In this document: piece after piece, positions 45,841 to 56,822 of the stretch | Numbering within the stretch: the first letter of the stretch is position 1 | How the letters are laid out: each line of letters opens with the position of its first letter | Origin: Diphasiastrum complanatum | Lineage: Eukaryota; Streptophyta; Lycopodiopsida; Lycopodiales; Lycopodiaceae | NCBI GenBank assembly: GCA_029204225.1 | Contig: CM055114.1 | Location: 15,858,770 to 15,922,769 of the forward strand | Direction: 5' to 3' | Length of the DNA stretch: 64,000 bases | Made by a program: the position numbers and the translations under genes | Notes under the pieces: generated by a model | Database searches by the model: none | The model's input: only the letters and a program-made list of their open reading frames with translations | What the model was told of the DNA's origin: nothing

Positions 45841-46624
45841 TCGGGATACGACCCTCAGCTATGTGCCAACTTAAAAATTTTGAAGCGGCCTTACAACTGG
45901 CGCATTTACCGAACACTGAAACCCAGAAGGTAATCAGAGACAGTTTGAGAAAAATCCCACTTTATTGATAGATTTGAGAAGGTTACATTTCAAGTGTGTG
46001 ACCGACCCTAGTCTCCGGGGCGCTAGCATGCCAAGGCGAGAGCCATGACAACATTCCAGCAAGGGAGGCTAAGACTTGGTTGGAGCTCGCCCTGAGTCGC
46101 AACCCGCACTCCCCTATAGTATTGGTGTGATTCGGCACCCCCCCTCATACAAAGCACTCTACCCAAGCTGGTAAAGCACTTTTTTCTCTCTCTAGGATTT
46201 TCTCTTTCTAGAAAGTCATTTTCTCTCTCTAGATTTTACTGATCCCCAGGCTTCCTTTAATCATGCCTAGATCGTGTGAGGGGATTGCACATCGATCTGA
46301 GCTCTCTGGACTCCACTAGAACCGATCAAAGATTTTCAGCCATAGAAACCTAGCGCTGGCTGGATTCTGGTCATAGTGGTGCCGGGAGCAGGAGGGGCGC
46401 TGCTGGCGCCGGGGACATAGCTGGCGCCGGAAGTAAAGCTTGTAAAGGTAGCTTTACAAAAAAGCGCCTATGTATAAACATCCCTCACGTAGGAGGGGAG
46501 AGATCAGTAACGTCGCTACAAGAGAACGACGGGCACTACGTGGCATCGTCATTAATAGTCGGTACTCAAAATATAGTGTCGCATATTATAGAAGTGCCTT
46601 TACATGGTAACGTGACTAAATTGG
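45841..46624. other. No gene seen; possible LTR remnant
   Basis: GC content is higher than average. TTTTCTCTCTCTAG units recur at 46171-46230. The GGCGCCGG core recurs around 46380-46430. A TATAAACA near 46471 follows CGCCTATG. This may be the LTR of the element that carried L, but no matching second copy is present. Confidence 0.35.
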
Positions 46625-48125
46625 TCACTCAGTATCAGATGGGGTCTGCAGTTTCTTTAACTCGGCCCTCAGATGCAGGTTCTCGTTCTTGAGTTTAGAC
46701 AACTCGTAGGAAGCATGACGCCTCCTCAACCTTTCGTCTTCCAGTCGTCTGGTAAGCTCTTCCATAGAGGCAATTTGCTAGTTGATCACCTTCGTTAACT
46801 ATGTAGTTTGGGTAGCAATTGATGCATATGCGGCCAGGTAGTACAGAACTTTGCTCTCCAACTGGTAAGACTCAGCTTTAGTAGCCGCTAAATGGCCTTC
46901 AACTCCTAACAGCTTCTCGCGCAGTCTGGTATTATCAACTTTCAAATAGTGTCAGTCTTGCCTTGCCGGCTGCCAGGTTTTCTTTTATTATCTCTTCATC
47001 GGTAGTTCCTCTAGTTCTACCAGTAAGAGTCTTCAACAATTGTGCCTTCAATAATGAGGTTCTCTCAATCCAAGTGTTGATCCACTCAATATCAACACAC
47101 TTGGCAGCAAGCCATTGTTCAACATCAGTAGATCACACCATAACCGATGTTTGTAATCAAACGCCTTGTGGCGTGGTGTCACCAGTATCATACAACACTC
47201 GTTATGCATCAGCAAGGTTACCAGGTACTAACTGCTCTTTACCAGAGACATTCTTATCAGTGTCAACAAGCGGATCCACAGGTTTCACGGGAGTGGTATC
47301 CTTGGATTGTTGCAACGTTTCCTTTGTCAAGAACTACAACCGTTCACAGATGTCAATGAGCGTCTGCATAAACCTAGATGGCTCAGAACTTCCAACATCG
47401 GCGTTAGTCTGTTCAGGCATCTTGCAATTGAATAGTATCATGCCCCTCAACACTATCAAAGGACATTCAGAATCTATGATGGAGATTGGACCAGATCCAA
47501 TCACATGAAACACGGGCAGATTAAACCAAACAACAACCATCTTGTTGATAGGTAGGGCGAACTCCAATCGCTTTCTCTTCCCAGCCACGAAATGGCTAAT
47601 ATCACGTTTGATCCATTCAAGTGTCCATTCTGCCCAGTTTAGTACAGTGCCACTGTAGGCCTTGATAGCAATTTGGACTAAGGCTCCACTCAGGAACTTA
47701 GGATGCACCCGCCATGTGAGCACCTCAGCAACCCAGCTCAAAAACAACATCAGGCTAGCATCTTGGCATTTCTCCAAAGCAAAGCCAGACTCAAGGGTTG
47801 GTTTCTCACCCCGAAAATAGTCCTTCAATGCTTCAGACTCTCTTGCATCATCCAACCTTTTCTTCACTAGTTCACCACAAGAAGGGAGTCAGTAGTAAGT
47901 CCATTCGTAGTTCGTAACATCCAATTTGACTGATCACAGCGTCTAACAAGAGGCTCAACCACCTACAACAAGATGGTAGGCCACGAGTGTGCAGCAAAGG
48001 ACAGCAGCCCTGCAGCCTTCAACCTCATCCAGCCTTTACTAGACACATATTCTACGAACTTGCTTGGATCTCACTTTGCCATAGCTGAATCCATCTCTTT
48101 CTTTGTTGCATGCAAAGAGCGATCT
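46625..48125 (-). pseudogene. L: long decayed protein, unknown family
   Basis: A minus-strand coding region of about 490 codons ends at TGA 46625-46627. The central open piece (47334-47867) encodes about 177 residues including ESGFALEKCQDASLMLFL and a WAEWTLEWIKRDISHFV segment. Downstream the same frame runs through TAG (47334), TAA and two TGA codons to about 46950, then one shift leads to a heptad-rich C-terminus (LEDERLRRRHASYEL, then KNENLHLRAELKKLQ) with two TAG codons before the true end. Upstream of 47870 one more shift and three stops are seen. The plan (N-terminal domain, polar linker, coiled coil) parallels K1, so an accessory protein of an LTR element is a reasonable inference. All nine stops can arise from a single transition. 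Confidence 0.5.
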
Positions 48126-48785
48126 GCTAGAATGACAAAAATTACAGGACCTTCAGATGCATAAAGGGCTTACTTTCACACGAATCCAAGCATTCCAATG
48201 GTCGCTTTGCAATGATCTAGGAGGGATATTCCGATGTGACAGCCGCATCGTAGTACCTTCGAGCGTGTGGAAAGATCTTTATCGTGCAAACACATCGTCT
48301 GTTGAAGTACGAGTCGCGAGCATGTGTCTTGACCATAAGGCACCAACAACAGGTCACCCCCTAATGACTAAGGAAAACGACCCTTAGGTTTTATAGTTCA
48401 TTAATCTGGTAAAACTACCAGTAGGTAACATTAATAGATGAGATTTTATCTAAAATATTGTTGGAAAAAGGGTCCTTTATCTCCTCCAATAGTGGCGACT
48501 CAACTGGAGAGGCCAGTTCCTGCCCGCCGACGGACTTAGAATCTTTGGTTTTACACCTTTCTCAATGCATTATTCATTGGGCAATGGGGTCCTTCAAACC
48601 ATTCGAGACAAGATCTCGTCAAGCGGTCCAACCGAATGACGAAACGATGAACATTGTCTCAATTAATTTTGGACTTTCCCAAAGTTCATTTTCAAAAATG
48701 GACTCAAGAATTTACAACACACCAAATTAAACGTATTTTTGATATAATTGATATTTTGATGCATCCATCTAAATTTGATAAAAAC
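48126..48785. other. Possible further L coding, then no gene
   Basis: On the minus strand 48160-48340 has some coding character (RSLQSDHWNAWIRV), which may be an upstream part of L, but the join could not be set. From 48390 to 48785 nothing is recognised. Target-site copy AAAAC of element B is at 48781-48785. Confidence 0.35.
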
Positions 48786-49440
48786 TGTGAAAATTGTCAA
48801 CATTTCCTAGCTAGTTTGAGGCCTAAATTGGCTAAAATTGTAAATAGTTTTGGTTCTGGAGTTTCACACGTGTGAACCAGGCCACAATGTTTTTATTTAC
48901 TGTATTTTTTCAGTATGATGAAGTGTCAAACTTCATACCCTTCAAAATGAGACCATTTTGATGTATTTTGGTCATATAAGCCATTTTTAGCTATTTTTCC
49001 TATATAGGGAATATCTAGGGTCAAGTACCTTCTAGAGAGAGGAGAGAGAGTCATCTTCCTCATCCATAAATAGTAGGGAAGTCGTGGAGAACAGGTTGGA
49101 GAAACCTTTTGTATGCTTCATTGAGATCAATAGATCATTGTCATTGTTTCTTCCTCCATTGAGAGCATTGTTGTGTGTATTGTCTTCAAGCTATTGTGTA
49201 TGATCTTAGGTGCTTTCCAAAAGTGATAGGCTGATGTATTATGGACTGTATAATGCTATTTTGGGCCGCACTTGATGTTTATGGAAGTTTCCATTTGTGG
49301 TAAATGCTTTTTGATCAAGTTCTTTGCATTCTAGGTAGCATAGAATGTGTTGCCAATTCCTAGCTTATGTAGTTTGGAGTGCAAGCATTCAAGCCAATGA
49401 TCTTGGAGTTTAGATCCACTTAGGATCTGTATTTTTCACA
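48786..49440 (+). repeat. Element B 5' LTR
   Basis: TGTGAAAATT...TTTTTCACA, 655 bp. The palindrome TTCACACGTGTGAA is at 48863-48876, near the start rather than the middle as in A. A likely TATA box CATAAATA lies at 49065-49072 after an AGAGAGGAGAGAGAG tract. Confidence 0.95.
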
Positions 49441-49452
49441 TGGTATCAGAGC
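49441..49452 (+). promoter_or_regulatory. Primer-binding site, element B
   Basis: TGGTATCAGAGC directly after the LTR, complementary to the 3' end of initiator-Met tRNA. Confidence 0.9.
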
Positions 49453-50612
49453 TGGTTGGCTTCTATTTACAGTAAGTATTCCATTTTTGGTGATATTTGG
49501 ATGTTTGATCAAGTTCTAGCATGATTTTGCATTGCTTTGTTGATCAAATCTTACTAACCTTTGTTTTGTGAGTTGAACTTGTGGATCAAAAGCATATTTC
49601 AGGTCTATTGAAGATCAGAGGCTGAAAAGAAACTATTTTGGATCAGATCATAACACCTAATCATTTGTGATTGTGAGGCTTGTGCATATTCAATACTAAC
49701 AATGTTCTTTTCAATCCTATTGTTGACAATCTCCATTCTTGGATGAACACTCTCCTTAAGTGGATGAAACTTCTCCTTAAGTGGATGACAAATGCTCTTT
49801 TGAGTGAGTTGTAATTCTCCTAAAGGCTGAGCAAAGCTCCCATTTGGATGAAAGATCCCCTTTTTTGGGTGAACATATTGTAAGCTCCATTGTGAAGAGC
49901 ATATTGTAAAGATTGTCATCAATTTTGGCATAAATTTTGGTGTACTTTGTTGAGCATGTAAGTAACTCTCCTTATGTAATTTGATTGGAGCATTTGCTGG
50001 AAGGTGTTAACCATTATGCAAGTGTGTTTTCAGGTTCTTAACAGGTTGAGGAACATTCTCATGTGAAGTGATCTTAGATCTACATCTAAACACCAAGATT
50101 TGACAAGATAGTGAAGCTAGTCTTGTGATTCACTAAGTGTGCTCATTCATTCACCTCTAAATCTTGTATTTATCACTTGCTGGAGTTTATAAACTTTTAG
50201 AAGTGTGGTTTACATGTGGTTTTACAGGTTGAATCAATATCTTAGTGTGTTGATCATATGTTGATCAAGTTTGTTCATTACTAGGTAATCTTGGCATCCT
50301 AGTTTTGGGTATTTTCTAAGAATGCAAGTAACTCTTCACACCATAACTTGATTTGGTCACTTGCTGGAAAGTTTGAGAGCTTAAGCAAGAGTGTGTTCAG
50401 GTTGGTTTGATTTTGTAATCCATTCTTAGTGTGTGCAAAGTGTTGCATGTGTTTCAATCTTCCTTTCTATGCTTGGAAACCATCTAGGTTCAAGATAGAA
50501 GTGTTTTAGGGTCCTAAATCTTCATAGATCTCTTTATCTATCATTTGTTGGGAGAAAAGTGAGTGCTATGTGCTTTAGGACAGAACCTAAAAGTTGAAGA
50601 AACATTAGAATC
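49453..50612 (+). other. Untranslated leader of element B
   Basis: About 1.16 kb between primer site and gag start, where RNA packaging and dimerisation signals would be expected. Around 49740-49870 imperfect repeats of the AAGTGGATGA(A/C) type occur. An antisense frame (49605-49931) is open but is judged to be chance. Blocks resembling GAGAGTGTGTTCAGGTT and CTTGCTGGAA recur at about 50010, 50175 and 50355. Confidence 0.7.
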
Positions 50613-53600
50613 ATGGCTTCCAATGGTGGGATCATGCTAGAGTCTAGTGAAAGGTTGAGTTCATCAAACTACTCTACTTGGAAAGTGAGGATGGAGTCCT
50701 TACTTGAGTTGAATGAACTCATGGACATAGTTGCAGAAATTGAAGAGAGACCTCTCACACTTCAAGAGCAACAAAGGTTTGATAAGAAGGCCAAAAGGGC
50801 TCTTCATATCATTAAAATGAATGTTACAAATGAACTTCTCAAGGAAGTTGGAAAGTGTCAAAGTGCAAGTGAGGCATGGAATGCCTTAAAGAAGCTCTTT
50901 GAATCAAAGTCCACATCTAGGGTATTGACCCTAAGGAGACAAATATTTTCTAGTAGGCAAAGAGAGGGTGAAAGTGCTCATGCATTTATCTTGAGAGTTA
51001 AGTCCCTAAGTGATGATTTAGCATGCATTGATGAGAACATAAAAGATGGTGAAATAGTCCAAGTTATGTTGAATGGTTTGCTAAATGAACATGCTAACCT
51101 TGTGCAAAGTTTTGCCATTCAAAGAGTCTTGCCAAGTGTGGTTGACTTGCAAGAAATCTTATTGGCTGAAGAACATAGGTTGCAATCAAAGCTTGATGGT
51201 GCATCCTTGCAAGGTGGAGGTGAAGAGGCTTTCTTCACAAAAGGCAAATTCAAGGGCAAAGGTAAAGGCAAAGGGAAATGGTCCAAAGGTGGTAACTTTG
51301 ATCATGATGATCACTCTTCCTCTTCCTCTTCTACTAAGAACAATAAGTCAAAGTTCAAGTGCTTTTATTGTGGGATAAAAGGTCATTTTGCAAATGAATG
51401 TTATAAGAAGAAAAGAGAGCAAGGAGAGAGGCAAGGAAATCTTACAATAGATGAGGAAGAACATAACACATGTGAATCACTTGTTATGACTTCAAGTTTG
51501 TTAGCCAACATAGATGATAATGATCCTTGGTGGATTGATAGTGGAGCCTCATCTCACATGACAAGACATAAGGAATACTTTACATCCTTATTGTCTTATG
51601 AGGGAGAAGGTAACATCATCTACACTGCAAATGATGGTCAATGTGACATCAAAGGCATAGGCACTATTCCTATTTCCCTTTCAACAAATAGGAAAGCAAA
51701 TCTTGAAAATGTTTTGTACATTCCTTCAATCACTAAGAATTTGCTTAGTGTAAGTCAAATGATTGACAAAGGACTTGATGTGGAGTTCATTGGAGATGCA
51801 TGTTTGATAAGTAAATGTGGATCCTTGATTGCTCAAGGTAGGAGGCATGGTAAACTTTTCAAGCTTGATGCATGTGTGATCTCTAATCATGAAGGATGTA
51901 TGGCTAGGGAGCAATTGACAAACCAAGAAGTTTGGCACAAGAGGTTGGGCCATCCCAACTTCAAATCTTTGGAGGTAATGGCAAAGAAAGAGCTTGTTCT
52001 TGGTCTCCCTAAAAGTCTTGTTGCAAACAATAGTGTTTGTGAACATTGTGCCTTGTCCAAATCTCATAGACTTGCTTATTCTAGATCTACTTCTAGATCT
52101 AAAGAAGCTTTTCAACTTGTGCATTCTGATATTCATTCTTCTAGTACAACTAGCAATGGTGGGGCAAAGATGTATGCAACTTTCATTGATGACTTTAGTA
52201 GGTATACTTGGATCTATCTTCTTAAAAGTAAGGATGAAGTGTTTGCTGCATTTGTCAAGTTCAAGAATGAAATGGAAAACCAATTCAATACAAAGATCAA
52301 ATGCTTAAGATCTGATAATGGAGGGGAATACACCTCAAATAGGTTCAAAGACTTTTGTATAGCACATGGGATTAAGAGGGAGATGTCTAGTCCTAGGACT
52401 CCACAACAGAATGGAGTGGCCGAGAGGAAGAATAGAACCCTTTGTGAATGTGCCAAGGCAATGAGACTACATGCTAATCTTGCTAAGTCTTTTTGGGGGG
52501 AAGCTTTAGCATGTGCTAACTATCTATGTAATAGATGGACAAGTGCTTCCTTGGATGGTAAAACTCCTCATGAGGTTCTTTATGGTAGAAGGCCGAGTGT
52601 CAAGCATTGTAGGATCTTTGGATGTACATGTTTTGTCAATATCACACTTGATGATAGAACTAAAGAAGATCCTTCATCAAAGAAGGGTGTGTTTGTTGGC
52701 TATAGTGAAGTAAGCAAGGCTTACAAAGTGTACATTCCTTCTACAAAGAAAGTTGTCATAAGTAGGGATGTCATCTTTCATGAAGAGAATGTTTCCAATG
52801 TTGTTGATGTTGATGTTGATGTGCCTACTAATCATCATGATGTGCAAGATGTCTTGGATGAAGATGGAGATGCCACTCCAAAGCAAACTTCAAGGAAGAC
52901 TCAAAGGCAAAGGGCTAAGCCATCAAGGCTAACCTATGATGAAAAAGGAAAGCAAGTGGTGGACAACTCTAACTTTGCTTTTCTTACCTCTTTTGATGAA
53001 CCAACTTGTGTAGGTGAAGCAATTCAAAAGAAGGAATGGATCCAAGCCATGGATCATGAGCATCAAGCACTCATCAAAAGCAACACATGGAGGTTGGTAA
53101 AGCTTCCAAAGGACAAGAAGGAAATTGGTTGTAAGTGGATCTTCAAGATCAAGACAAATCAAGATGGATCAATCAACAAGTACAAGGCAAGGTTGGTGGC
53201 AAAGGGGTATGCTCAAGAATATGGTATTGACTATGATGAGACCTTTGCACCCGTGGCAAAGATGGTAACTATTCGAATCCTAATCTCTCTTGCAACTCTT
53301 TATGATTGGGATATGTGGCAAATGGATGTTACTAATGCCTTCTTGAATGGTGATCTTGAAGAAGATATTTACATGGAGCAACCCGAGGGCTATGTTTCAC
53401 ATGATGAGCCTAATCATGTGTGCTATCTCCAAAAGAGTTTGTATGGGCTAAAGCAAGCACCAAGGAGTTGGTATGCTAAGCTCAATTCCTTCTTACTTTC
53501 TCAAAACTTTGTTATGAGTGAGTATGATCATTCTCTCTACTTTAGATTGAATGAAAATGATATCACTTTACTTTTGATCTATGTTGATGACATTATCTTA

Positions 53601-54566
53601 AGTGGTGGTAACAATCTAGATATAGATGAAATCAAGATGGCACTCAAAAGAGAGTTTGAAATTCAAGATCTTGGTAAACTTCATTATATCTTAGGAATAG
53701 AGATTATTAGAACTTCTAAATCTACATTCATATGTCAAGAAAAGTATGTTAAATCTATTCTAAAAAGGTTTCATATGGAAGATTGTAAAGTTGTTTCTAC
53801 TCCTATGGAATCAAATGTAAAGCTAACTACAAGAAGTAATGAAAGATCCTTCAAGGACATTACTCTCTATAGAAAGCTAATAGGATCTCTTATATGGTTA
53901 ACCATCACAAGACCTGATCTAAGCTTTGTGGTTGGTAAACTAAGTCAATTTATGCAAGATCCTAGTGAGGCTCATTGGAAGCTAGGAAAGAGAGTACTTA
54001 GATACATCTCGGGATCTAGAGATTTTGGCATCTTGTATGGAGGTACTACACCTAACCTTTGTGGATTTTCAGATTCAGATTTTGCAGGTGATCAAATGGA
54101 TAGGAAGTCAACAAGTGCCTTTGCAATCTATCTTGGAGATGGAGTGGTCTCATGGCTATCAAAGAAGCAACCAACTATCTCTCTATCTTCCACCGAAGCC
54201 GAGTACAAGGCATTAACAACATGCACCAAGGAGATTCTTTGGATCAAGAGGATGTTATTGGATCTTCACTTGCTGGAACCAGAGAAGACTCCAATCATAC
54301 TTTGTGATAACCTTTCAGCCCAAAGCTTGGCAAGCAATCCTGTTTTTCATGCAAGGAGCAAGCACATTGAGATTGCTCACCATTTTGTGAGAGATCAAGT
54401 CATTGCCAAAGAGGTGGAGCTTCAACATGTCTCTTCAAAGGAGTGTGTGGCTGATATCTTCACCAAACCATTGGGAAAGGACCTATATTTAATGCATAGA
54501 TCTAATCTTGGAATGTGCTCAAAGACTATGTTGAAACTAGCATCCAATGTTGAAGAGGGAGTGTGA
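50613..54566 (+). CDS. Copia gag-pol polyprotein of element B (1317 aa)
   Basis: A single frame, aligned with A along its whole length. Gag has SNYSTWKVRMES near the N-terminus and a basic GKFKGKGKGKGKW stretch before the zinc knuckle CFYCGIKGHFANEC (residues 250-263). Protease has DSGASSHM with Asp309. Integrase has Asp506, Asp568 and Glu604 (DD35E spacing). RT has YVDD with Asp992 and Asp993. RNase H has SDSDFAGD and ends after an ADIFTKPLGK segment. The stop TGA (54564-54566) falls in the first five bases of the 3' LTR, as in A. Length and residues are those of a functional copia polyprotein. Confidence 0.95.
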   Translation: MASNGGIMLESSERLSSSNYSTWKVRMESLLELNELMDIVAEIEERPLTLQEQQRFDKKAKRALHIIKMNVTNELLKEVGKCQSASEAWNALKKLFESKSTSRVLTLRRQIFSSRQREGESAHAFILRVKSLSDDLACIDENIKDGEIVQVMLNGLLNEHANLVQSFAIQRVLPSVVDLQEILLAEEHRLQSKLDGASLQGGGEEAFFTKGKFKGKGKGKGKWSKGGNFDHDDHSSSSSSTKNNKSKFKCFYCGIKGHFANECYKKKREQGERQGNLTIDEEEHNTCESLVMTSSLLANIDDNDPWWIDSGASSHMTRHKEYFTSLLSYEGEGNIIYTANDGQCDIKGIGTIPISLSTNRKANLENVLYIPSITKNLLSVSQMIDKGLDVEFIGDACLISKCGSLIAQGRRHGKLFKLDACVISNHEGCMAREQLTNQEVWHKRLGHPNFKSLEVMAKKELVLGLPKSLVANNSVCEHCALSKSHRLAYSRSTSRSKEAFQLVHSDIHSSSTTSNGGAKMYATFIDDFSRYTWIYLLKSKDEVFAAFVKFKNEMENQFNTKIKCLRSDNGGEYTSNRFKDFCIAHGIKREMSSPRTPQQNGVAERKNRTLCECAKAMRLHANLAKSFWGEALACANYLCNRWTSASLDGKTPHEVLYGRRPSVKHCRIFGCTCFVNITLDDRTKEDPSSKKGVFVGYSEVSKAYKVYIPSTKKVVISRDVIFHEENVSNVVDVDVDVPTNHHDVQDVLDEDGDATPKQTSRKTQRQRAKPSRLTYDEKGKQVVDNSNFAFLTSFDEPTCVGEAIQKKEWIQAMDHEHQALIKSNTWRLVKLPKDKKEIGCKWIFKIKTNQDGSINKYKARLVAKGYAQEYGIDYDETFAPVAKMVTIRILISLATLYDWDMWQMDVTNAFLNGDLEEDIYMEQPEGYVSHDEPNHVCYLQKSLYGLKQAPRSWYAKLNSFLLSQNFVMSEYDHSLYFRLNENDITLLLIYVDDIILSGGNNLDIDEIKMALKREFEIQDLGKLHYILGIEIIRTSKSTFICQEKYVKSILKRFHMEDCKVVSTPMESNVKLTTRSNERSFKDITLYRKLIGSLIWLTITRPDLSFVVGKLSQFMQDPSEAHWKLGKRVLRYISGSRDFGILYGGTTPNLCGFSDSDFAGDQMDRKSTSAFAIYLGDGVVSWLSKKQPTISLSSTEAEYKALTTCTKEILWIKRMLLDLHLLEPEKTPIILCDNLSAQSLASNPVFHARSKHIEIAHHFVRDQVIAKEVELQHVSSKECVADIFTKPLGKDLYLMHRSNLGMCSKTMLKLASNVEEGV
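54549..54561 (+). promoter_or_regulatory. Polypurine tract, element B
   Basis: The tract TGAAGAGGGAG abuts the 3' LTR and is the same as in A, both as DNA and as the coded EEG. Confidence 0.8.
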
Positions 54567-55216
54567 AAATTGTCAACATTTCCTAGCTAGTTTGAGGCCT
54601 AAATTGGCTAAAATTGTAAATAGTTTTGGTTCTGGAGTTTCACACGTGTGAACCAGGCCACAATGTTTTTATTTACTGTATTTTTTCAGTATGATGAAGT
54701 GTCAAACTTCATACCCTTCAAAATGAGACCATTTTGATGTATTTTGGTCATATAAGCCATTTTTAGCTATTTTTCCTATATAGGGAATATCTAGGGTCAA
54801 GTACCTTCTAGAGAGAGGAGAGAGAGTCATCTTCCTCATCCATAAATAGTAGGGAAGTCGTGGAGAACAGGTTGGAGAAACCTTTTGTATGCTTCATTGA
54901 GATCAATAGATCATTGTCATTGTTTCTTCCTCCATTGAGAGCATTGTTGTGTGTATTGTCTTCAAGCTATTGTGTATGATCTTAGGTGCTTTCCAAAAGT
55001 GATAGGCTGATGTATTATGGACTGTATAATGCTATTTTGGGCCGCACTTGATGTTTATGGAAGTTTCCATTTGTGGTAAATGCTTTTTGATCAAGTTCTT
55101 TGCATTCTAGGTAGCATAGAATGTGTTGCCAATTCCTGGCTTATGTAGTTTGGAGTGCAAGCATTCAAGCCAATGATCTTGGAGTTTAGATCCACTTAGG
55201 ATCTGTATTTTTCACA
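54562..55216 (+). repeat. Element B 3' LTR
   Basis: A 655-bp copy of the 5' LTR with one mismatch seen (G at 55138). The palindrome is at 54639-54652. Confidence 0.95.
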
Positions 55217-55509
55217 AAAACATCATTTAAATTGACAATACTTTCGGTATAACTGCAACAACATGATGACTAGCATCTGAATATATTCAAACATCTTATG
55301 TGATATTCAACAAACATTCATCACAAATAATTTTGAATCTCACATTCAAAAAGATATATTCAAACATCTTATGAGACATTCAACAAACATCCATAACAAC
55401 TGGTTTTGAAAATGAGTTTGTCTATTATATTGTGGAAAATGGCGGTAACAACCCCTACCGCCTGGGGCATTTACAGTCCTTTACTGAATATATGCATCTA
55501 TGCATTGGC
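55217..55509. other. No gene seen
   Basis: A phrase of ATATTCAAACATCTTATG(A/T)GA-ATTCAACAAACAT type is present twice (about 55287 and 55367). Otherwise AT-rich flank between element B and gene J. Confidence 0.4.
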
Positions 55510-56709
55510 CTAACTATTATCTGAATCTGAATCTAATTCTACATCATGAGAACCCACATCCCTCGACTGCGGTTCTCTAGAAGACTGGCTTTTAGAACCC
55601 GACTACAAAGATCTTACAACATCGAGATAAGACTTAGTCTGCCCGATGTTTTCTGGAGTGTCGACGCATATAAGTTTGCGACCCATGACATTTAATAACG
55701 GTGCCACATAGTAAGATAACCTGAACAAGCCGACCGACCATTCAGGAGCAGAGAAAGACTCAACAATGGAGTTGATGCCTTCCCAATGTTTTGCTCTATT
55801 TTTAGCATCCGGGCTATAAGTCACAAATTTTTTAGGCACCTTCCCTTGGTCGCCAAAACACGGACTCAAAAATTTGAGTTTACTATGCACACAGGCGCTC
55901 AGATCACTCGGTGCATCGGCATTGTACAGACATTTAGAACAGGTTGCAATTTTTGCATTTGCACTCCACCTTGTTTTAGAGGGGTAGCAAGCTCGTATTA
56001 ACCCTCGAATATCGAGAGTTTTATGTCCTGCATTGATTTTAAGCTTCCCTTGACTCCCTCTTTAATAGTTTGTTCCAAAAATACACAATAACACACAATT
56101 TGTGTTCTGCCATGAGGATGGCCAGGCAGTGCTGCACCAATGTAGTGATGTAACTTGAACTAATCGACTCGATACTATCAAAAATGTATAATGTGGGACT
56201 CTCCCAAGCAGATGAAGGAACGGCCATGACATTCGATTCATCAACCCCAAAACAAATTGCTTCATTTCCTTTGGAGGTCTTCACTTTGCAAAAAAAATCT
56301 CTAGGAAGTGTCGGCGCTGCTCCTCGCATGACTTTGTCTCTAATTAGTTTTTCTTTTATTTTTTCAACAAATTGCGTTAAAGAGGGTGGTATATTGGTCT
56401 GCAGCTTAGATGATATACTTCTGCTGCTGCTTTAGCCGCTCTAATACAATCATAAGCAAACTTTTTGTTGTCAAATGTTTGACACAAAGTCTTCAAGGGC
56501 AACCTTCCCTTCAACGTGTCAACGAGCTGACTGCTAAGAATGCTTGACAATCTTTGATAAAATTGGGCCATTCTCTCGCTCGTCTGTTGATCCAGCTTCA
56601 CCCCTTTGATGTACTGAGGCCTGTCCAACAAGATCCAGAGCTCTCGTGCACGTTCCATTATTTCAGCCAGCTTGCTCCTTTTATGTTTGCTCTCAAGTTC
56701 ATAATTCAA

Positions 56710-56822
56710 CTAGTTGGACTCCAATATGTAGCGAGGCATGCTTTGTTATATATATAAATATACACATGCACGTATGCAAACAGCCTATCGTATAGTTGGC
56801 TATGAAGATTACCGGTTCTCAC
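56710..56822 (-). other. Small intron in J
   Basis: The donor GTGAGA follows the coding text ending IVLSV and the acceptor AACTAG precedes LNYELESKHK, both in phase 0. The intron body holds a TATATATA stretch. It is the clearest sign that J was a spliced gene rather than a retroelement frame. Confidence 0.5.

Larger units (their letters stand above)
48786..55216 (+). mobile_element. Element B: complete Ty1/copia LTR retrotransposon
   Basis: A 6431-bp element with 655-bp LTRs (48786-49440 and 54562-55216) and a target-site duplication AAAAC (48781-48785, 55217-55221). By eye one difference separates the LTRs: A at 49362 versus G at 55138. Structure is like A but with a longer leader (about 1.17 kb). 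The gag-pol frame is intact. A and B are related subfamilies: coding regions align end to end, while LTRs and leaders share only short blocks. Fragments of the B family lie at 17.1-18.2 kb and 34.2-35.8 kb. Confidence 0.95.

Noticed and set aside
46963-47508. A 181-codon plus-strand frame
   Set aside because: It is the shadow of the minus-strand L coding region, whose minus reading gives protein-like text on both sides of its stops.
49605-49931. A 108-codon antisense frame in the B leader, the same in B3 (34651-34977)
   Set aside because: B and B3 share nearly identical DNA here, so an identical frame is expected without selection. In the more diverged copy at 17.1-18.1 kb the frame is broken, so there is no sign that it codes.
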